In this document: positions 54,901 to 64,000 of the stretch, piece by piece
Layout: every line of letters starts with the position of its first letter
Numbering within the stretch: position 1 is the first letter of the stretch
Origin: Polymorphobacter megasporae
GTDB lineage: Bacteria; Pseudomonadota; Alphaproteobacteria; Sphingomonadales; Sphingomonadaceae
Length of the DNA: 64,000 bases
Direction of reading: 5' to 3'
Assembly (NCBI RefSeq): GCF_018982885.2
Contig: NZ_CP081848.1
Location: forward strand, 2,356,001-2,420,000
Made by a program: the position numbers and the translations under genes
Notes under the pieces: model-generated
Told to the model about the DNA's origin: nothing
Seen by the model: only the letters and a program-made list of their open reading frames with translations
The model's database searches: none

Positions 54901-55851
54901 TCATGCTCGAAACTTCGCAGGTGGCTTTCCCTTAAGCTGCGAGTCCCATGGCGGGTGCGCCAAGGCCTTGGCGAGATAGTCGATCAGCAGCTGCACCCGC
55001 TGCGGACGCAACGGGTTCGGTGGCATCACCAGATGGAGTCCGAGGGCGGGTGCCGACCAGTCCGGCATGCCGATCTCGAGCTGTCCGTCGCGAAGCTCGC
55101 GCCAGACTAGGAATTCAGGCTGCAGCGCGATGCCCTGTCCGTCGACCAGCACCGGGTTCAACAGGTCGGCATTGTCGCTCCACAGGCGGACCGGCGGCTC
55201 GACGGTCTCTTCGCCAAACAGCGGATGACGGAAACGCCACACGCCGCGCTGCGCGCTGCCGCTATAGGCGAGCGCGTCGTGATGCTGCAGTTCGCGTGGA
55301 TGCGTCGGGTGCCCGCGCCCCGCGAAATATGCAGGCGCGCCGACCAGCAGGATTCGCACCTTGCATAGACTGCGGGCAAGCAGCGAGGAATCATCCAATG
55401 CGGCGATCCGCAGTGCGACGTCGAACCCTTCCGCGACGAGATCGACGCGCCGGTCGCTGAGCGCGAACTCGAGCGTGATCTCGGGGTAGGCGGCAAGAAA
55501 GTCGGGCAATATCCCGCCGAGAAAAGCCGTGCCGAATGACAGCGGCGCGCTGATCCGCACGCGTCCACGCGGGACATGCGCCTGATCGGCCGCTTCGTCC
55601 TCCAAGGCTTCGCCTTCGCGCAAGATGCGCGATGCCCGTTCGAGCGCGCCGCGCCCCGCCTCGGTCAGCGACAGACGCCGTGAAGTGCGTGCGAGCAACG
55701 CCAGTCCGAGCTGCGCCTCAAGCCGGCCGATCGCCTTCGACACGGTCGGGTTGGCTAGGCCGAGCTCACGCGCCGCTCCGGAAAAGGAGCCGCACTCGGC
55801 GACCTTGGCGAAGATTGCCCATGCTTCGAAGTCGGGAAGGCGTCTTGTCAT
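54901..55851 (-). CDS. LysR-family transcriptional regulator
   Basis: A 316-residue LysR protein (FAKVAECGSFSGAARELGLA; NPTVSKAIGRLEAQLGLALL) with a CrgA-like effector domain (GRVRISAPLSFGTAFLGGIL). ATG 55851 is used because the codon at 55860 is TTG. Divergent from the pirin-hydrolase-VOC operon starting at 55957, which it probably controls; the 105-bp gap contains CAAC/GTTG half sites near 55858-55880. Confidence 0.93.
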   Translation of the reverse strand: MTRRLPDFEAWAIFAKVAECGSFSGAARELGLANPTVSKAIGRLEAQLGLALLARTSRRLSLTEAGRGALERASRILREGEALEDEAADQAHVPRGRVRISAPLSFGTAFLGGILPDFLAAYPEITLEFALSDRRVDLVAEGFDVALRIAALDDSSLLARSLCKVRILLVGAPAYFAGRGHPTHPRELQHHDALAYSGSAQRGVWRFRHPLFGEETVEPPVRLWSDNADLLNPVLVDGQGIALQPEFLVWRELRDGQLEIGMPDWSAPALGLHLVMPPNPLRPQRVQLLIDYLAKALAHPPWDSQLKGKPPAKFRA

Positions 55852-55956
55852 TATTGGCAACAGTGTGATGCAAACGTTGCTGTTTCGTCAAGTGGCGCAG
55901 CGGCGCATCTAGCATCCATCGAGCAGCAAGGCTCTCGCTAGACAAGGAACCGCACA

Positions 55957-56655
55957 ATGATCGACCGCCGCCCCTTCGCCGAACTTGGTGCCGCCAATCA
56001 CGGCTGGCTCGACGCCAAGCATCACTTCTCGTTCGCCAATTATTACGACCCGAAGCGGATGGGCTGGGGCCCGATCCGCGTGTGGAACGATGACACGATC
56101 GCGCCGGGCACCGGCTTTCCGCCGCACGCCCATGCCGACATGGAGATCGTCACCTATGTCCGCGAAGGCGCGATCACCCACCAGGACAGTCTCGGTAACG
56201 TCGGCCGGACCGAGGCGGGCGATGTTCAGGTGATGAGCGCCGGCTCCGGCGTGCGCCACTCGGAGTATAATCGCGAACTTGGCACGACTAAGATCTTCCA
56301 GATCTGGATCGAGCCCGCAACGCGCGGCGAAGCACCGTCGTGGGGCGCCAAGCCCTTTCCCAAGGGTGAGCGCTCTGGGCAGTTCGTCACGCTCGCCAGC
56401 GGCATTGCTGGCGACGACGATGCACTGAAGATTCGTACCGACGCACGCATCGTCGGCGCGACGCTCAAGGCTGGCGAGACCGCCGAGTATTCGCTCGGTG
56501 CCGAGCGCCACGGCTACCTCGTGCCAGCCAGCGGGATCGTCGAGATCAACGGCGTTCGGCTCGCGGCGCGCGATGGCGCGGCCATCTCGGACGAAGCCGT
56601 GCTGCGCGTCACCGCGATCGAGGATGCCGAGATTGTCCTCGTCGACGCCGCCTGA
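55957..56655 (+). CDS. Pirin-family bicupin protein
   Basis: A 232-residue bicupin of the YhhW type. The metal ligands are visible in FPPHAHADMEIVTYV and SAGSGVRHSEYN (His, His, His, Glu). Homologues act as quercetin 2,3-dioxygenases or as redox-responsive regulators. Ribosome site AAGGA. First gene of a three-gene unit with the alpha/beta hydrolase (42-bp gap) and VOC protein; divergent LysR. Confidence 0.92.
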   Translation: MIDRRPFAELGAANHGWLDAKHHFSFANYYDPKRMGWGPIRVWNDDTIAPGTGFPPHAHADMEIVTYVREGAITHQDSLGNVGRTEAGDVQVMSAGSGVRHSEYNRELGTTKIFQIWIEPATRGEAPSWGAKPFPKGERSGQFVTLASGIAGDDDALKIRTDARIVGATLKAGETAEYSLGAERHGYLVPASGIVEINGVRLAARDGAAISDEAVLRVTAIEDAEIVLVDAA

Positions 56656-56697
56656 CCTCAGTTCCGACCGCGTACCCCCGACCCAAGGAGTCCGACC

Positions 56698-57525
56698 ATG
56701 ACCGCGATCACCACCAGCGACGGCACCGAGATTTTCTACAAGGATTGGGGTCCGCGCGATGCCCAGCCGATCATGTTCCACCACGGCTGGCCGCTCAGCG
56801 GCGACGATTGGGACGGGCAGATGATGTTCTTCCTCGACAAGGGCTATCGCGTCATCGCGCATGACCGGCGCTGCCACGGTCGCTCGACCCAGACCGCCAA
56901 TGGCAACGACATGGACAAGTACGTCGCAGATGTCGTCGCGCTGACTGACGCGCTCGACCTAAAGAACGCGATCCACATCGGCCATTCGACCGGCGGCGGC
57001 GAAGTCGCGCGCTATGTCGCGCACGCCAAGCCCGGCCGCGTCGCCAAGGCGGTACTGATCAGCGCGGTACCGCCGCAGATGGTGCAGACGCCGACCAACC
57101 CGAACGGCGTGCCGATGGCGGTGTTCGACGACATTCGCGCCCAAACCGCAGCCAGCCGTGCCCAGTATTATTGGGACTTCACCATGCCCTTCTATGGCTA
57201 CAACCGCGAAGGCGCTGAGGTGAAGGAGGGTGTGCGCCGCAACTGGTGGCGGCAGGGGATGATGGGCAGTGTCCTCGCCCATGTGAACGGTATCGCGGCA
57301 TTCTCCGAGACCGACTTCACCGCCGATCTCAAGGGGATTACCGTTCCGACGCTCGTTCTCCACGGCGAGGACGATCAGATCGTGCCGATCGCAATCTCGG
57401 GCGCCTTGTCGGCCAAGCTCGTGCCGGGCGCGACGTACAAGACGTATCCGGGCTATCCGCATGGGATGCCGACGACGCATGGCGAGCAGATCAACGCGGA
57501 CCTGCTGGCGTTCGTTCAGGGCTGA
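56698..57525 (+). CDS. Alpha/beta hydrolase, cofactor-free haloperoxidase/esterase type
   Basis: A 275-residue hydrolase. It shows the oxyanion region HHGWPLSGDDWDGQ, the nucleophile elbow GHSTGGGEVARYVA, the acid Asp in LHGEDDQIVPI and the catalytic His in PHGMPTTHGEQ. This is the group annotated as non-haem chloroperoxidase or arylesterase. Strong AAGGAG site. Commonly found next to pirin genes under LysR control; natural substrate unclear. Confidence 0.93.
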   Translation: MTAITTSDGTEIFYKDWGPRDAQPIMFHHGWPLSGDDWDGQMMFFLDKGYRVIAHDRRCHGRSTQTANGNDMDKYVADVVALTDALDLKNAIHIGHSTGGGEVARYVAHAKPGRVAKAVLISAVPPQMVQTPTNPNGVPMAVFDDIRAQTAASRAQYYWDFTMPFYGYNREGAEVKEGVRRNWWRQGMMGSVLAHVNGIAAFSETDFTADLKGITVPTLVLHGEDDQIVPIAISGALSAKLVPGATYKTYPGYPHGMPTTHGEQINADLLAFVQG

Positions 57526-57580
57526 ACACAGCGTCGGGTGGCGCAACTGCTCCACCCGACGCGCCTTTCGGAGAATGTCG

Positions 57581-58474
57581 ATGAAAGTGCTTCGCCTGCT
57601 GATCGCCGCGGCGCTGCTCGCGACGCCAGCAATCGCGCCCGCCCAGACGACGTCGTCGTCGAACCCTGATTTCGCGGTAGGTCCGCAATATGACTCGACG
57701 CACGTCTATGTCGCACCAGCCGACTTCGATCGCTTGATGGCAAGTTTCATCGCCACCTTCGGCGGGACCACGAGCAAACAGGGCGTATTCCAGGTTACCC
57801 CGACGACCAGCCAGACCATCTCCCAAGTGGCGATGACCCCGGTCGGCCTGGTGTCGGTGTTCGGCTTCACGACGCCGATACCTTATCCGTTCGGCGCCGA
57901 GCGTACCGGCTATCTCGTCACCGATATCGACGCCGCTGTTGCCGCCGCGCGTAAGGCCGGGGCAGTGCGTCTCGTCGAAACCTTTCCAGATCCGATCGGT
58001 CGCGACGTCGTGCTGCAATGGCCGGGCGGGGTGACGATGCAATTCTACTGGCACACGGTGAAGCCAAACTACGCGCCGCTGGCGACGATCCCGGAGAACC
58101 GAATATACCTAACCGCGGACGCCGCCGATCTGTTCGTCACGCACTGGCAGGCGTTCGCGCACGCGGTCATCGTGTCGGATGACGCGGCGGCCCCGGGCAG
58201 CGAGATCGGGAGGCCCGAGGGGCACTATCGCCGGATCAGCCTACGGTCTGGGTTCGGCGATCTTACGGTGCTCGTTACCGACGGAGCGCTGCCTTGGCCG
58301 TTTGGCCGCGACATGACAGGCTACGCCGTGGCGGACTTGCCGGCGACGTTGGCCAAGGCGACCAGAGCCGGGGTCGAAACGCTCGTCCCACCGCACCGCG
58401 AGGCCGGTCGGGTGTCGACGATGGTTCGCTTTCCGGGCGGCTATATCGCGGAGATCCATTCAACCGACCACTGA
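57581..58474 (+). CDS. Exported VOC-superfamily (glyoxalase-like) protein
   Basis: A 297-residue protein with a signal peptide (MKVLRLLIAAALLATPAIAP) followed by two VOC-like halves: SSNPDFAVGPQYDSTHVYVA to about residue 160, and YRRISLRSGFGDLTVLVTDG to the end, with PGGYIAEIHSTD closing. It may be a metal-dependent lyase, dioxygenase or binding protein; no clear full metal set was traced. ATG 57581 follows CGGAGAATG. Third gene of the pirin unit. Glyoxalase-like proteins with leaders are unusual. Confidence 0.82.
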   Translation: MKVLRLLIAAALLATPAIAPAQTTSSSNPDFAVGPQYDSTHVYVAPADFDRLMASFIATFGGTTSKQGVFQVTPTTSQTISQVAMTPVGLVSVFGFTTPIPYPFGAERTGYLVTDIDAAVAAARKAGAVRLVETFPDPIGRDVVLQWPGGVTMQFYWHTVKPNYAPLATIPENRIYLTADAADLFVTHWQAFAHAVIVSDDAAAPGSEIGRPEGHYRRISLRSGFGDLTVLVTDGALPWPFGRDMTGYAVADLPATLAKATRAGVETLVPPHREAGRVSTMVRFPGGYIAEIHSTDH

Positions 58475-58894
58475 GCACGCGTTTGACGGCGCATGAAATT
58501 TCGTGAGCGCCGTTCCGCCCTCGCGGCGGTATCTGAACGAGCGCCGGAGGTTGGTGAGCAGCAGTAGCGAGCTGTATTTACCTTCGGGTCGCCTCGTCGC
58601 GACGCCGTGAGCGGCAGACGACGAGCTGCTCGCGACGCTTTTGTCTCGAAAGGGTGCACGACCTCGCAGACTATTCCGTGTGCGGCGTGCTGGGGCGCAT
58701 ACGCAGCCGCCAACATCCAGAGAAAGCGGCATCCACCGCCGTACGATTGCAGCGTCCGTTTGCATGATGTGCCTTGTCACGCCGCACGGGGCGTGCGCTG
58801 ACCGCTCAACGCACCAGCCGGACCGTCACGCTCATCGTGGGGGTCGGGAAGAAAGCCACTTGCAACGTGCCGCGATAATATTAGTTAGCTACCT
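58475..58894. other. Intergenic region with terminator-like hairpin
   Basis: 420 bp without a credible gene. ACGGCGC (58486-58492) pairs with GCGCCGT (58507-58513) around a 14-nt loop holding GAAATTTC, 11 bp past the VOC stop, as a terminator would. The right end should contain the promoter of the MarR-headed efflux operon. Confidence 0.5.
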
Positions 58895-59347
58895 ATGGGT
58901 GAGCGGTCCGATCTCGAAGGGGCGTATGCGCGGACGTTGTTGCCCCTCGGGCGGAGTTGGCGACAGGCGGCGGATCGCGCCTTGGCGAACCTCGACGTCT
59001 CGGCGGCTTGTGGCTGGGCCCTCGTCCAGCTTGGCCGGTTGGGCGACAATATTCGGCAGACCGACCTTGCCCGCGAGCTCGACATCACCGGGCCGTCACT
59101 CGTTCGCCTTTTGGATCAACTCGCGGCCGCCCGGATGATCGAGCGCATCGCCGACGCTGCCGATCGCCGCGTCAGCCGGGTCCGGCTGACCGACGCAGGG
59201 GCCTCCTTGTTGACGACGATCGAGGGCGTGCTGGCCGACCTGCGCCACAACATTCTCGCGGGCCTGTCCGACGTCGAATTGGCGAACGCGCTGACCGTTG
59301 CCCGCCATGTCGAGAACATCGTCGGCCGTCCGCGCGGAGGCACCTGA
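58895..59347 (+). CDS. MarR-family transcriptional regulator
   Basis: A 150-residue MarR protein: winged helix IRQTDLARELDITGPSLVRL, wing ADRRVSRVRLTDAG. It heads the operon MarR-FUSC-DUF1656-HlyD-OMF and overlaps the FUSC start (TGATG), so it very likely represses the efflux genes and responds to their aromatic-acid-type substrate. Ribosome site weak. Confidence 0.93.
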   Translation: MGERSDLEGAYARTLLPLGRSWRQAADRALANLDVSAACGWALVQLGRLGDNIRQTDLARELDITGPSLVRLLDQLAAARMIERIADAADRRVSRVRLTDAGASLLTTIEGVLADLRHNILAGLSDVELANALTVARHVENIVGRPRGGT

Positions 59348-61407
59348 TGCAACGCTTCGGCGTCGGCGAGGCGCTGTTCTCGGTCAAATGCTTTTTCGCG
59401 GCGATGCTCGCTTATTATCTTGCACTTCGGATCGGCCTGACGCGCCCGTATTGGGCTGTGACGACATCGTACATCGTCGCGCAACCGCTCGCCGGGGCAG
59501 TGCTATCGAAGGCGCTGTTTCGCGTCGTCGGCACCGTGCTGGGGGCGATCGCCGCCGTCGTGCTCGTCCCGACCCTCGTCGATACGCCGGGGTTGCTGTC
59601 GCTCGGGCTGGCGCTGTGGCTGGGGCTTTGCCTCTACATCTCGCTGCTCGACCGCACCCCGCGCGCCTATTTGTTCCTGCTCGCGGGCTATACTGCGAGC
59701 ATCATCGGCTTCCCGTCGGTGCTGGCGCCGGGGGTAATCTTCACGACCGCGGCGCTGCGGGTTCAGGAGATCACGCTCGGCATCCTGTGCAGCAGCCTCG
59801 TCCACGGGTTCGTCTATCCGCAGACGGTAACCGCGCGCCTGCTCGTGCGGATCGACGAAATCCTCGCCGATGCCGAACGCTGGTCGCGCGATGCTCTCGC
59901 GAACGACGTCGAGAATGTCGCGCTCGATCACGACCGCCGCCGCCTCGCGATCGACATTGCCGAGCTCGACCAGCTGGCGATCCATTTGCCGTTCGACACC
60001 GCCCGCCTGTTGCCGCGCGTGCGGACGCTGCGCGCGTTGCAGGACCAGCTGTCGATGCTGCTCCCGCTCGCGAGTGCGGTCGACGACCGCATCGCCGAGC
60101 TCGGCCGCGTCGGCAAGGCCCCGCGCCCCGCAGCGGTCCACCTCATCGCGGATGTCCGCGCGTGGCTGGCAGATCCGCCCGACGCCGCCCGCCGCGCCGA
60201 GACCGCCGCCGCGCTGCTGGAGCGCGCGAAGGCGCTTGAGCCCGGCATCACCGAGCCGCTGTTGTGGCACGATGCCCTCCGGCTCAGTGTGCTCGCCCGC
60301 CTGTCGGACCTAATCGTCGCCCACCGCAACTGCCGCGACCTGCGCGACCAGATCCGCGCGCCGACGCGGCGGCTGGTGACGCCGGCGCTCGCCGAGCTGA
60401 TGCGCCGCGCCGGGGGCCGCGCGCTGCACCGCGATCGCGGCATGGCGCTACGCGCGGCGGCGGGCACCGTCGCGACGATCATGATCGGCTGCGCTTTCTG
60501 GATCGGCACCGGCTGGGCCGACGGGGCCGGCGCGGTGCTGATCGCGGGCGTGTGCTGCGCGCTGTTTGGCAACGTCGACAATCCGGCCCCGGTGATCATG
60601 ATCTTCTTCATCGGCTCGCTGATCGGGCTGGTCGTCGCGGCGATCTACGCGTTCGGCGTGTTCCCGCGCGTGACCGACTTCGTCACCCTCGTCGCAGTGC
60701 TGGCTCCGCCGCTGCTCGTTGCCGGAACGTTGCTGGCGCGCCCGGCGACAAGCCTGTTGATGCTCGGCGCGCTCCTTGGCTTTCTCAATACGGTCGGGCT
60801 AAACGATCATTACTCGGGCAGCTTCGACTCATTCCTCAACGGCGGGATCGCGCAATTGGCCGGCACGCTATTCGCCGTCGTCACCGTCGGCCTGTTTCAG
60901 ACGATCAGCGCCGATACCAGCGCCCGCCGCCTGATCCGGGCGAGCTGGCGCGAGCTCGCCGGGGCGAGCACCGCCGCAGGTGCGCCCGACGCCGCGGTGT
61001 GGGTCAGCCGGATGCTCGACCGGATCGGACTGCTGCTGCCGCGCCTCGCGACGCTCGCCGACGATCCCGGGCGGCCGCTGCGCGACACGCTCGTCGACCT
61101 GCGCATCGGGGTATCGATCGGCGACCTGCGGCAATTGCGGATCGACGGCAGCGACGGCGACGCCCGGCTGATCACTCAGGTCCTCAAGGGGGTCGGCGCG
61201 CATTTCGCCGGCCTCGACGTGGCAATGCCCGTGGCCCCCGAAGCCGGGCTGCTCGACGACATCGATCGCGGCCTAGCCGGGCTGGCGGCGAACCCGGTGC
61301 CCGCGACCCGCCGCGCCGGGGTGCTGGCGATGACCAGCCTCCGGCGCAACCTGTTCCCCTCGGCGGCGCCGTTCATCGCGGCCCCGTTCGTCGCGGTGGC
61401 GGCATGA
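59347..61407 (+). CDS. FUSC-family aromatic acid efflux inner-membrane protein (AaeB-like)
   Basis: A 686-residue membrane protein with two sets of about five helices (residues ~10-155 and ~370-525) separated by a cytoplasmic helical region, as in the FUSC/AaeB group (SVKCFFAAMLAYYLALRIGL; RPYWAVTTSYIVAQPL near the start, ATIMIGCAFWIGTGW in the second set). It exports hydroxylated aromatic acids or similar compounds with a HlyD partner. Start ATG 59347 overlaps the marR stop; its stop overlaps the DUF1656 start (ATGA). Confidence 0.92.
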   Translation: MQRFGVGEALFSVKCFFAAMLAYYLALRIGLTRPYWAVTTSYIVAQPLAGAVLSKALFRVVGTVLGAIAAVVLVPTLVDTPGLLSLGLALWLGLCLYISLLDRTPRAYLFLLAGYTASIIGFPSVLAPGVIFTTAALRVQEITLGILCSSLVHGFVYPQTVTARLLVRIDEILADAERWSRDALANDVENVALDHDRRRLAIDIAELDQLAIHLPFDTARLLPRVRTLRALQDQLSMLLPLASAVDDRIAELGRVGKAPRPAAVHLIADVRAWLADPPDAARRAETAAALLERAKALEPGITEPLLWHDALRLSVLARLSDLIVAHRNCRDLRDQIRAPTRRLVTPALAELMRRAGGRALHRDRGMALRAAAGTVATIMIGCAFWIGTGWADGAGAVLIAGVCCALFGNVDNPAPVIMIFFIGSLIGLVVAAIYAFGVFPRVTDFVTLVAVLAPPLLVAGTLLARPATSLLMLGALLGFLNTVGLNDHYSGSFDSFLNGGIAQLAGTLFAVVTVGLFQTISADTSARRLIRASWRELAGASTAAGAPDAAVWVSRMLDRIGLLLPRLATLADDPGRPLRDTLVDLRIGVSIGDLRQLRIDGSDGDARLITQVLKGVGAHFAGLDVAMPVAPEAGLLDDIDRGLAGLAANPVPATRRAGVLAMTSLRRNLFPSAAPFIAAPFVAVAA

Positions 61408-61613
61408 TCGGCGAAATCTCGATCTCCGGCGTCTATCTGCCCGCGCTGCTCGTGCTGGCGATCGTCGCCACCGTCCTGACCGGGATTGCGACGCGGCTGC
61501 TGACCCTCGTCAGCGCCTACCGCGCCATCGTCTATCGGCCGATCGTCGATCTTGCGATTTTCGTTCTGATCCTTGGCCTGTTGTCGCTCCTGACCGGCCG
61601 ACCGGGAAGCTAA
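61404..61613 (+). CDS. DUF1656 small membrane protein (AaeX-like)
   Basis: A 69-residue protein with two hydrophobic helices (GVYLPALLVLAIVATVLTGI; IVDLAIFVLILGLLSLLTG). The opening MIGEISISGVYLPAL is the DUF1656 signature. Always found between FUSC and HlyD genes in such operons, probably as an accessory subunit. ATG overlaps the FUSC stop by four bases; the HlyD ATG follows after 1 bp. Confidence 0.93.
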   Translation: MIGEISISGVYLPALLVLAIVATVLTGIATRLLTLVSAYRAIVYRPIVDLAIFVLILGLLSLLTGRPGS

Positions 61614-61614
61614 C

Positions 61615-62490
61615 ATGAGACCCTCGCTCGCCGTCATCGCGCGCTTCGCCGCAACCATCGCCATCGTCGCGCTCGCCATCTTCGTCGGCATCTGGCTGTG
61701 GCAGCGCTACGAGAGCGATCCGTGGACGCGCGACGGCCATATCCGCGCCGACGTCGTCCGCGTCACCCCCGACGTCGCCGGCCTCGTGACGCAGGTCGCG
61801 GTCCACGACAACCAGATCGTCAAGCCCGGCGACCTGTTGTTCGTCGTCGACCGACCGCGCTTCGCGATCGCGCTGGCGCAGGTCGATGCCGCGATCGCGA
61901 GCGCGCACGCGACGCTCAACCAGGCGAAGCGCGAGACGAAGCGCGATCTGGCTCTCGGCGATCTCGTCGCCGCCGAAACCCACGAACAGAATGTCGCACG
62001 GGTTGCGACCGCGAGCGCCGCCCTGCTCCAGCAGCAATCGGCGCGCGTCGCGGCGCAGCTCAACCTCGACCGCACCTCGATCCGGGCGACGGTCCATGGC
62101 ACCGTGACCAATCTCGATCTCCATCCGGGCGACTATATCGGCGTCGGCCAGCAGGCGATGGCGTTGGTCGACACCGACTCGTTGCGCGTCGAAGGCTATT
62201 TCGAGGAGACCAAGCTGCGCCACATCCACAACGGCGACGCCGTCGTCGTCCGGCTGATGGGCGACCCGACCGAGCTCCACGGCCGCGTCGACAGCATCGC
62301 CGCCGGTGTCAACGACGGGCAGCGGACGAGCACGAGCAACCAGCTCCCCGACGTCAACCCAACCTTCAACTGGGTACGCCTCGCCCAGCGCATCCCGGTG
62401 CGGGTCAAGCTGATCGACGTGCCCGCAGGGGTGGCGCTGATCGCCGGGCGGACGGCGACGGTGACGATCGTCCAGGGTCCGCCGCGGTGA
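61615..62490 (+). CDS. HlyD-family periplasmic adaptor (AaeA-like)
   Basis: A 291-residue membrane fusion protein with one N-terminal helix (IARFAATIAIVALAIFVGIW), a WTRDGHIRADVVRVTPDVAG biotinyl-lipoyl half, a short alpha hairpin (residues ~85-150), and a second lipoyl half with HPGDYIGVGQ. It links the FUSC pump to the outer-membrane channel encoded next, whose GTG start overlaps its stop (GTGA). Confidence 0.93.
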   Translation: MRPSLAVIARFAATIAIVALAIFVGIWLWQRYESDPWTRDGHIRADVVRVTPDVAGLVTQVAVHDNQIVKPGDLLFVVDRPRFAIALAQVDAAIASAHATLNQAKRETKRDLALGDLVAAETHEQNVARVATASAALLQQQSARVAAQLNLDRTSIRATVHGTVTNLDLHPGDYIGVGQQAMALVDTDSLRVEGYFEETKLRHIHNGDAVVVRLMGDPTELHGRVDSIAAGVNDGQRTSTSNQLPDVNPTFNWVRLAQRIPVRVKLIDVPAGVALIAGRTATVTIVQGPPR

Positions 62491-63896
62491 GGTGGCGTGC
62501 CGCCGCGGTGCTGGCGCTGCTCGCCGCGCCGGCCTGCACCACCGGGCCCAATTACGCCGTCCCCGAAGGTGCCGCGATCAACCGGCCTGCGGCGAATGGC
62601 GCGTTTGCCAGCGGCCACGACAAGGCGTTCGCGCAGGCCGACCTGCCCGACCATTGGTGGCGGCTGTATGGCGATGCGCGGCTCGACGGCTTTGTCGCCG
62701 AGGCATTGGCCGCCAACACCGACCTGCGTGCCGCCGACGCCAACTTGCGCCGCGCCGACGAAGTCGTCCGCGAAGTCACCGCCGGGCGTGGTATCGCGAC
62801 GAGCGTCGGCGGCGGCACGTCGCTGATCCGCGCGTCGCCGCCGACGGGGGTCAATGGCTCGCTCCCGGGGACCGCGTTCTACGATACCGCGATCAGCCTC
62901 GCGTACCCGCTCGACCTCGCCGGCAAGATCCGCCGGGCGATCGAAGCCTCGCGTGACGATGCCGAGGCGGTCACCGCCGCGCGCGACAATGTCCGGGTAA
63001 CCGTCGCTGCCGAGGTCGCGCGCAGCTACGCCGCCGCGTGCTCGGCGAACCTAACGCTCGCCGCAAACCAGCGCGTTCTTGCGGTCCAGCGCCGGACCCT
63101 CGACGTCGTCCGGCGCCTGCAGCGCGGCGGCCGTGGCACCGCGTTCGACGTCACCCGCGCCCGCACCGCCGCCGACCAGAGCGAGGCGGCGATCCCGTCG
63201 ATCCTCGCGACGCGGACCGCGGCACTCTACCGGTTGGCGACGCTGATGGGCCGCGCGCCCGCCGATTACCCCCGCGACGTCGAGGCGTGCACGACCCCGC
63301 CAAGCCTGACGCGGCCGCTGCCGATCGGCGACGGCACCGCGCTGCTCCGCCGCCGCCCCGATATCCGCGCCGCCGAGCGGTCGCTCACGGCGGCGACTGC
63401 GCAGGTCGGCGTCGTCACCGCCGACCTGTATCCGCAGGTCAGCCTCGGCGGATCGGTCGGCCTCGCCGGGCCGGTCGGGTCGATCGGCTCGGTCGGCAAT
63501 GCCTTCACACTCAGCCTCGGGCCGCTGGTCAGCTGGACCTTCCCCAATCGCCGCATCGTCCGCAGCCAGATCGCGCAGGCGGGAGCCGCCGCCGACGCCC
63601 AACTCGCGCAATTCGACGGTAGCGTCCTCGAGTCGCTACGCCAGACCGAGACCGCGCTGTCGGCCTATGCGCGCGAACGCGACCGCCGCGTCGCGCTCGG
63701 GCGTGCCGAGGCCGACGCCGCGACCGCCGCCGACCAGGCGAATCGGCTCTACCGCTTCGGCCGCACCGATTTTCTCGCGCTGCTGACCGCCCAGACCGCG
63801 CTGAGCACGGCCGAAGCAAACCTCGCCGCTTCCGACGCCCTCTTCATCGACCGGCAGGTCGACCTGTTCCGCGCCCTCGGCGGCGGCTGGCAATGA
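62487..63896 (+). CDS. Outer-membrane efflux channel lipoprotein (NodT/OprM-type)
   Basis: A 469-residue TolC-like factor of the NodT family. It starts at GTG 62487 with a lipoprotein signal (VLALLAAPACTTGPNY, Cys after the lipobox). The body holds two repeats of the OEP helical barrel (DHWWRLYGDARLDGFVAEAL; RRRPDIRAAERSLTAATAQ), and the usual end QVDLFRALGGGWQ. It completes a tripartite pump with the FUSC, DUF1656 and HlyD products. Last gene of the operon. Confidence 0.93.
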   Translation: MRWRAAAVLALLAAPACTTGPNYAVPEGAAINRPAANGAFASGHDKAFAQADLPDHWWRLYGDARLDGFVAEALAANTDLRAADANLRRADEVVREVTAGRGIATSVGGGTSLIRASPPTGVNGSLPGTAFYDTAISLAYPLDLAGKIRRAIEASRDDAEAVTAARDNVRVTVAAEVARSYAAACSANLTLAANQRVLAVQRRTLDVVRRLQRGGRGTAFDVTRARTAADQSEAAIPSILATRTAALYRLATLMGRAPADYPRDVEACTTPPSLTRPLPIGDGTALLRRRPDIRAAERSLTAATAQVGVVTADLYPQVSLGGSVGLAGPVGSIGSVGNAFTLSLGPLVSWTFPNRRIVRSQIAQAGAAADAQLAQFDGSVLESLRQTETALSAYARERDRRVALGRAEADAATAADQANRLYRFGRTDFLALLTAQTALSTAEANLAASDALFIDRQVDLFRALGGGWQ

Positions 63897-64000
63897 AAAT
63901 TCGATCGGTTCCGACGATTAATTAGGGTGAAAGCCCGAGATTGCGGTTCATCGCCGGCAGACTCTAGAATGATATCTGGTGATCCTATGAGCATCGAACC

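Noticed and set aside
63897-64000. Possible gene start (ATG at 63987) at the right edge
   Set aside because: No ribosome site and only four codons visible before the window ends.

Overview
This window looks like chromosome of a high-GC alphaproteobacterium of the order Sphingomonadales (Sphingomonas/Polymorphobacter-like). The signs are two secreted proteins ending in the sphingomonad PEPxxWA-CTERM signal (1874-2728, 3641-4432), a UrcA-type secreted protein, two large TonB-dependent receptors, a DUF885 protein, FCD-type GntR control and a LytS/LytTR pair. The assignment rests on gene content and protein style; there is no rRNA or other phylogenetic marker here.

Layout. 1-13 kb: the N-terminal part of a DUF885 protein, a repeat-bearing gap, two PEPxxWA-CTERM proteins, degraded AraC and NTF2-like remnants, a lone contractile tail-sheath gene, then a TonB receptor split by a fresh IS5-family insertion (TTA target duplication, frame restored on excision) with a type B carboxylesterase behind it. 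12-20 kb: OmpA-like protein, UrcA-like protein, LytTR regulator with LytS-type kinase, exported methyltransferase-like protein, SPL-type radical SAM protein, SDR and an HMG-CoA-lyase-type enzyme. 20-31 kb: a tight catabolic operon (hydantoinase A, hydantoinase B, CaiB-type CoA transferase, isochorismatase-type hydrolase) behind a GntR regulator, with a divergent TonB receptor. The palindrome TGTATACA occurs on both sides of the regulator gene. An SDR/aldo-keto reductase pair follows.

31-36 kb: the most interesting locus, a three-gene translationally coupled operon. It encodes a LOV-PAS-GGDEF-EAL protein (blue-light sensor joined to c-di-GMP enzymology), a two-domain KaiC with conserved CII phosphosites and a long C-terminal helical tail, and KaiB. 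No kaiA is visible. This reads as a light-input, clock-like or timer module whose likely second messenger is c-di-GMP.

36-47 kb: OmpA lipoprotein, a LysR/aldo-keto reductase divergent pair, an NrtR-like NUDIX regulator with SPFH and NAD-kinase-like partners (an NAD-centred operon), then a SLOG-SLATT-like membrane effector next to a TIR-TolB/TPR protein, which resembles nucleotide-signalling conflict systems. 47-64 kb: two MFS transporters, LysR plus an aldo-keto reductase broken by an in-frame amber codon, class II photolyase, small secreted protein, LysR with a divergent pirin/hydrolase/VOC operon, and a complete MarR-FUSC-DUF1656-HlyD-OMF efflux operon.

No tRNA, rRNA, CRISPR array, integrase or replication origin was seen.
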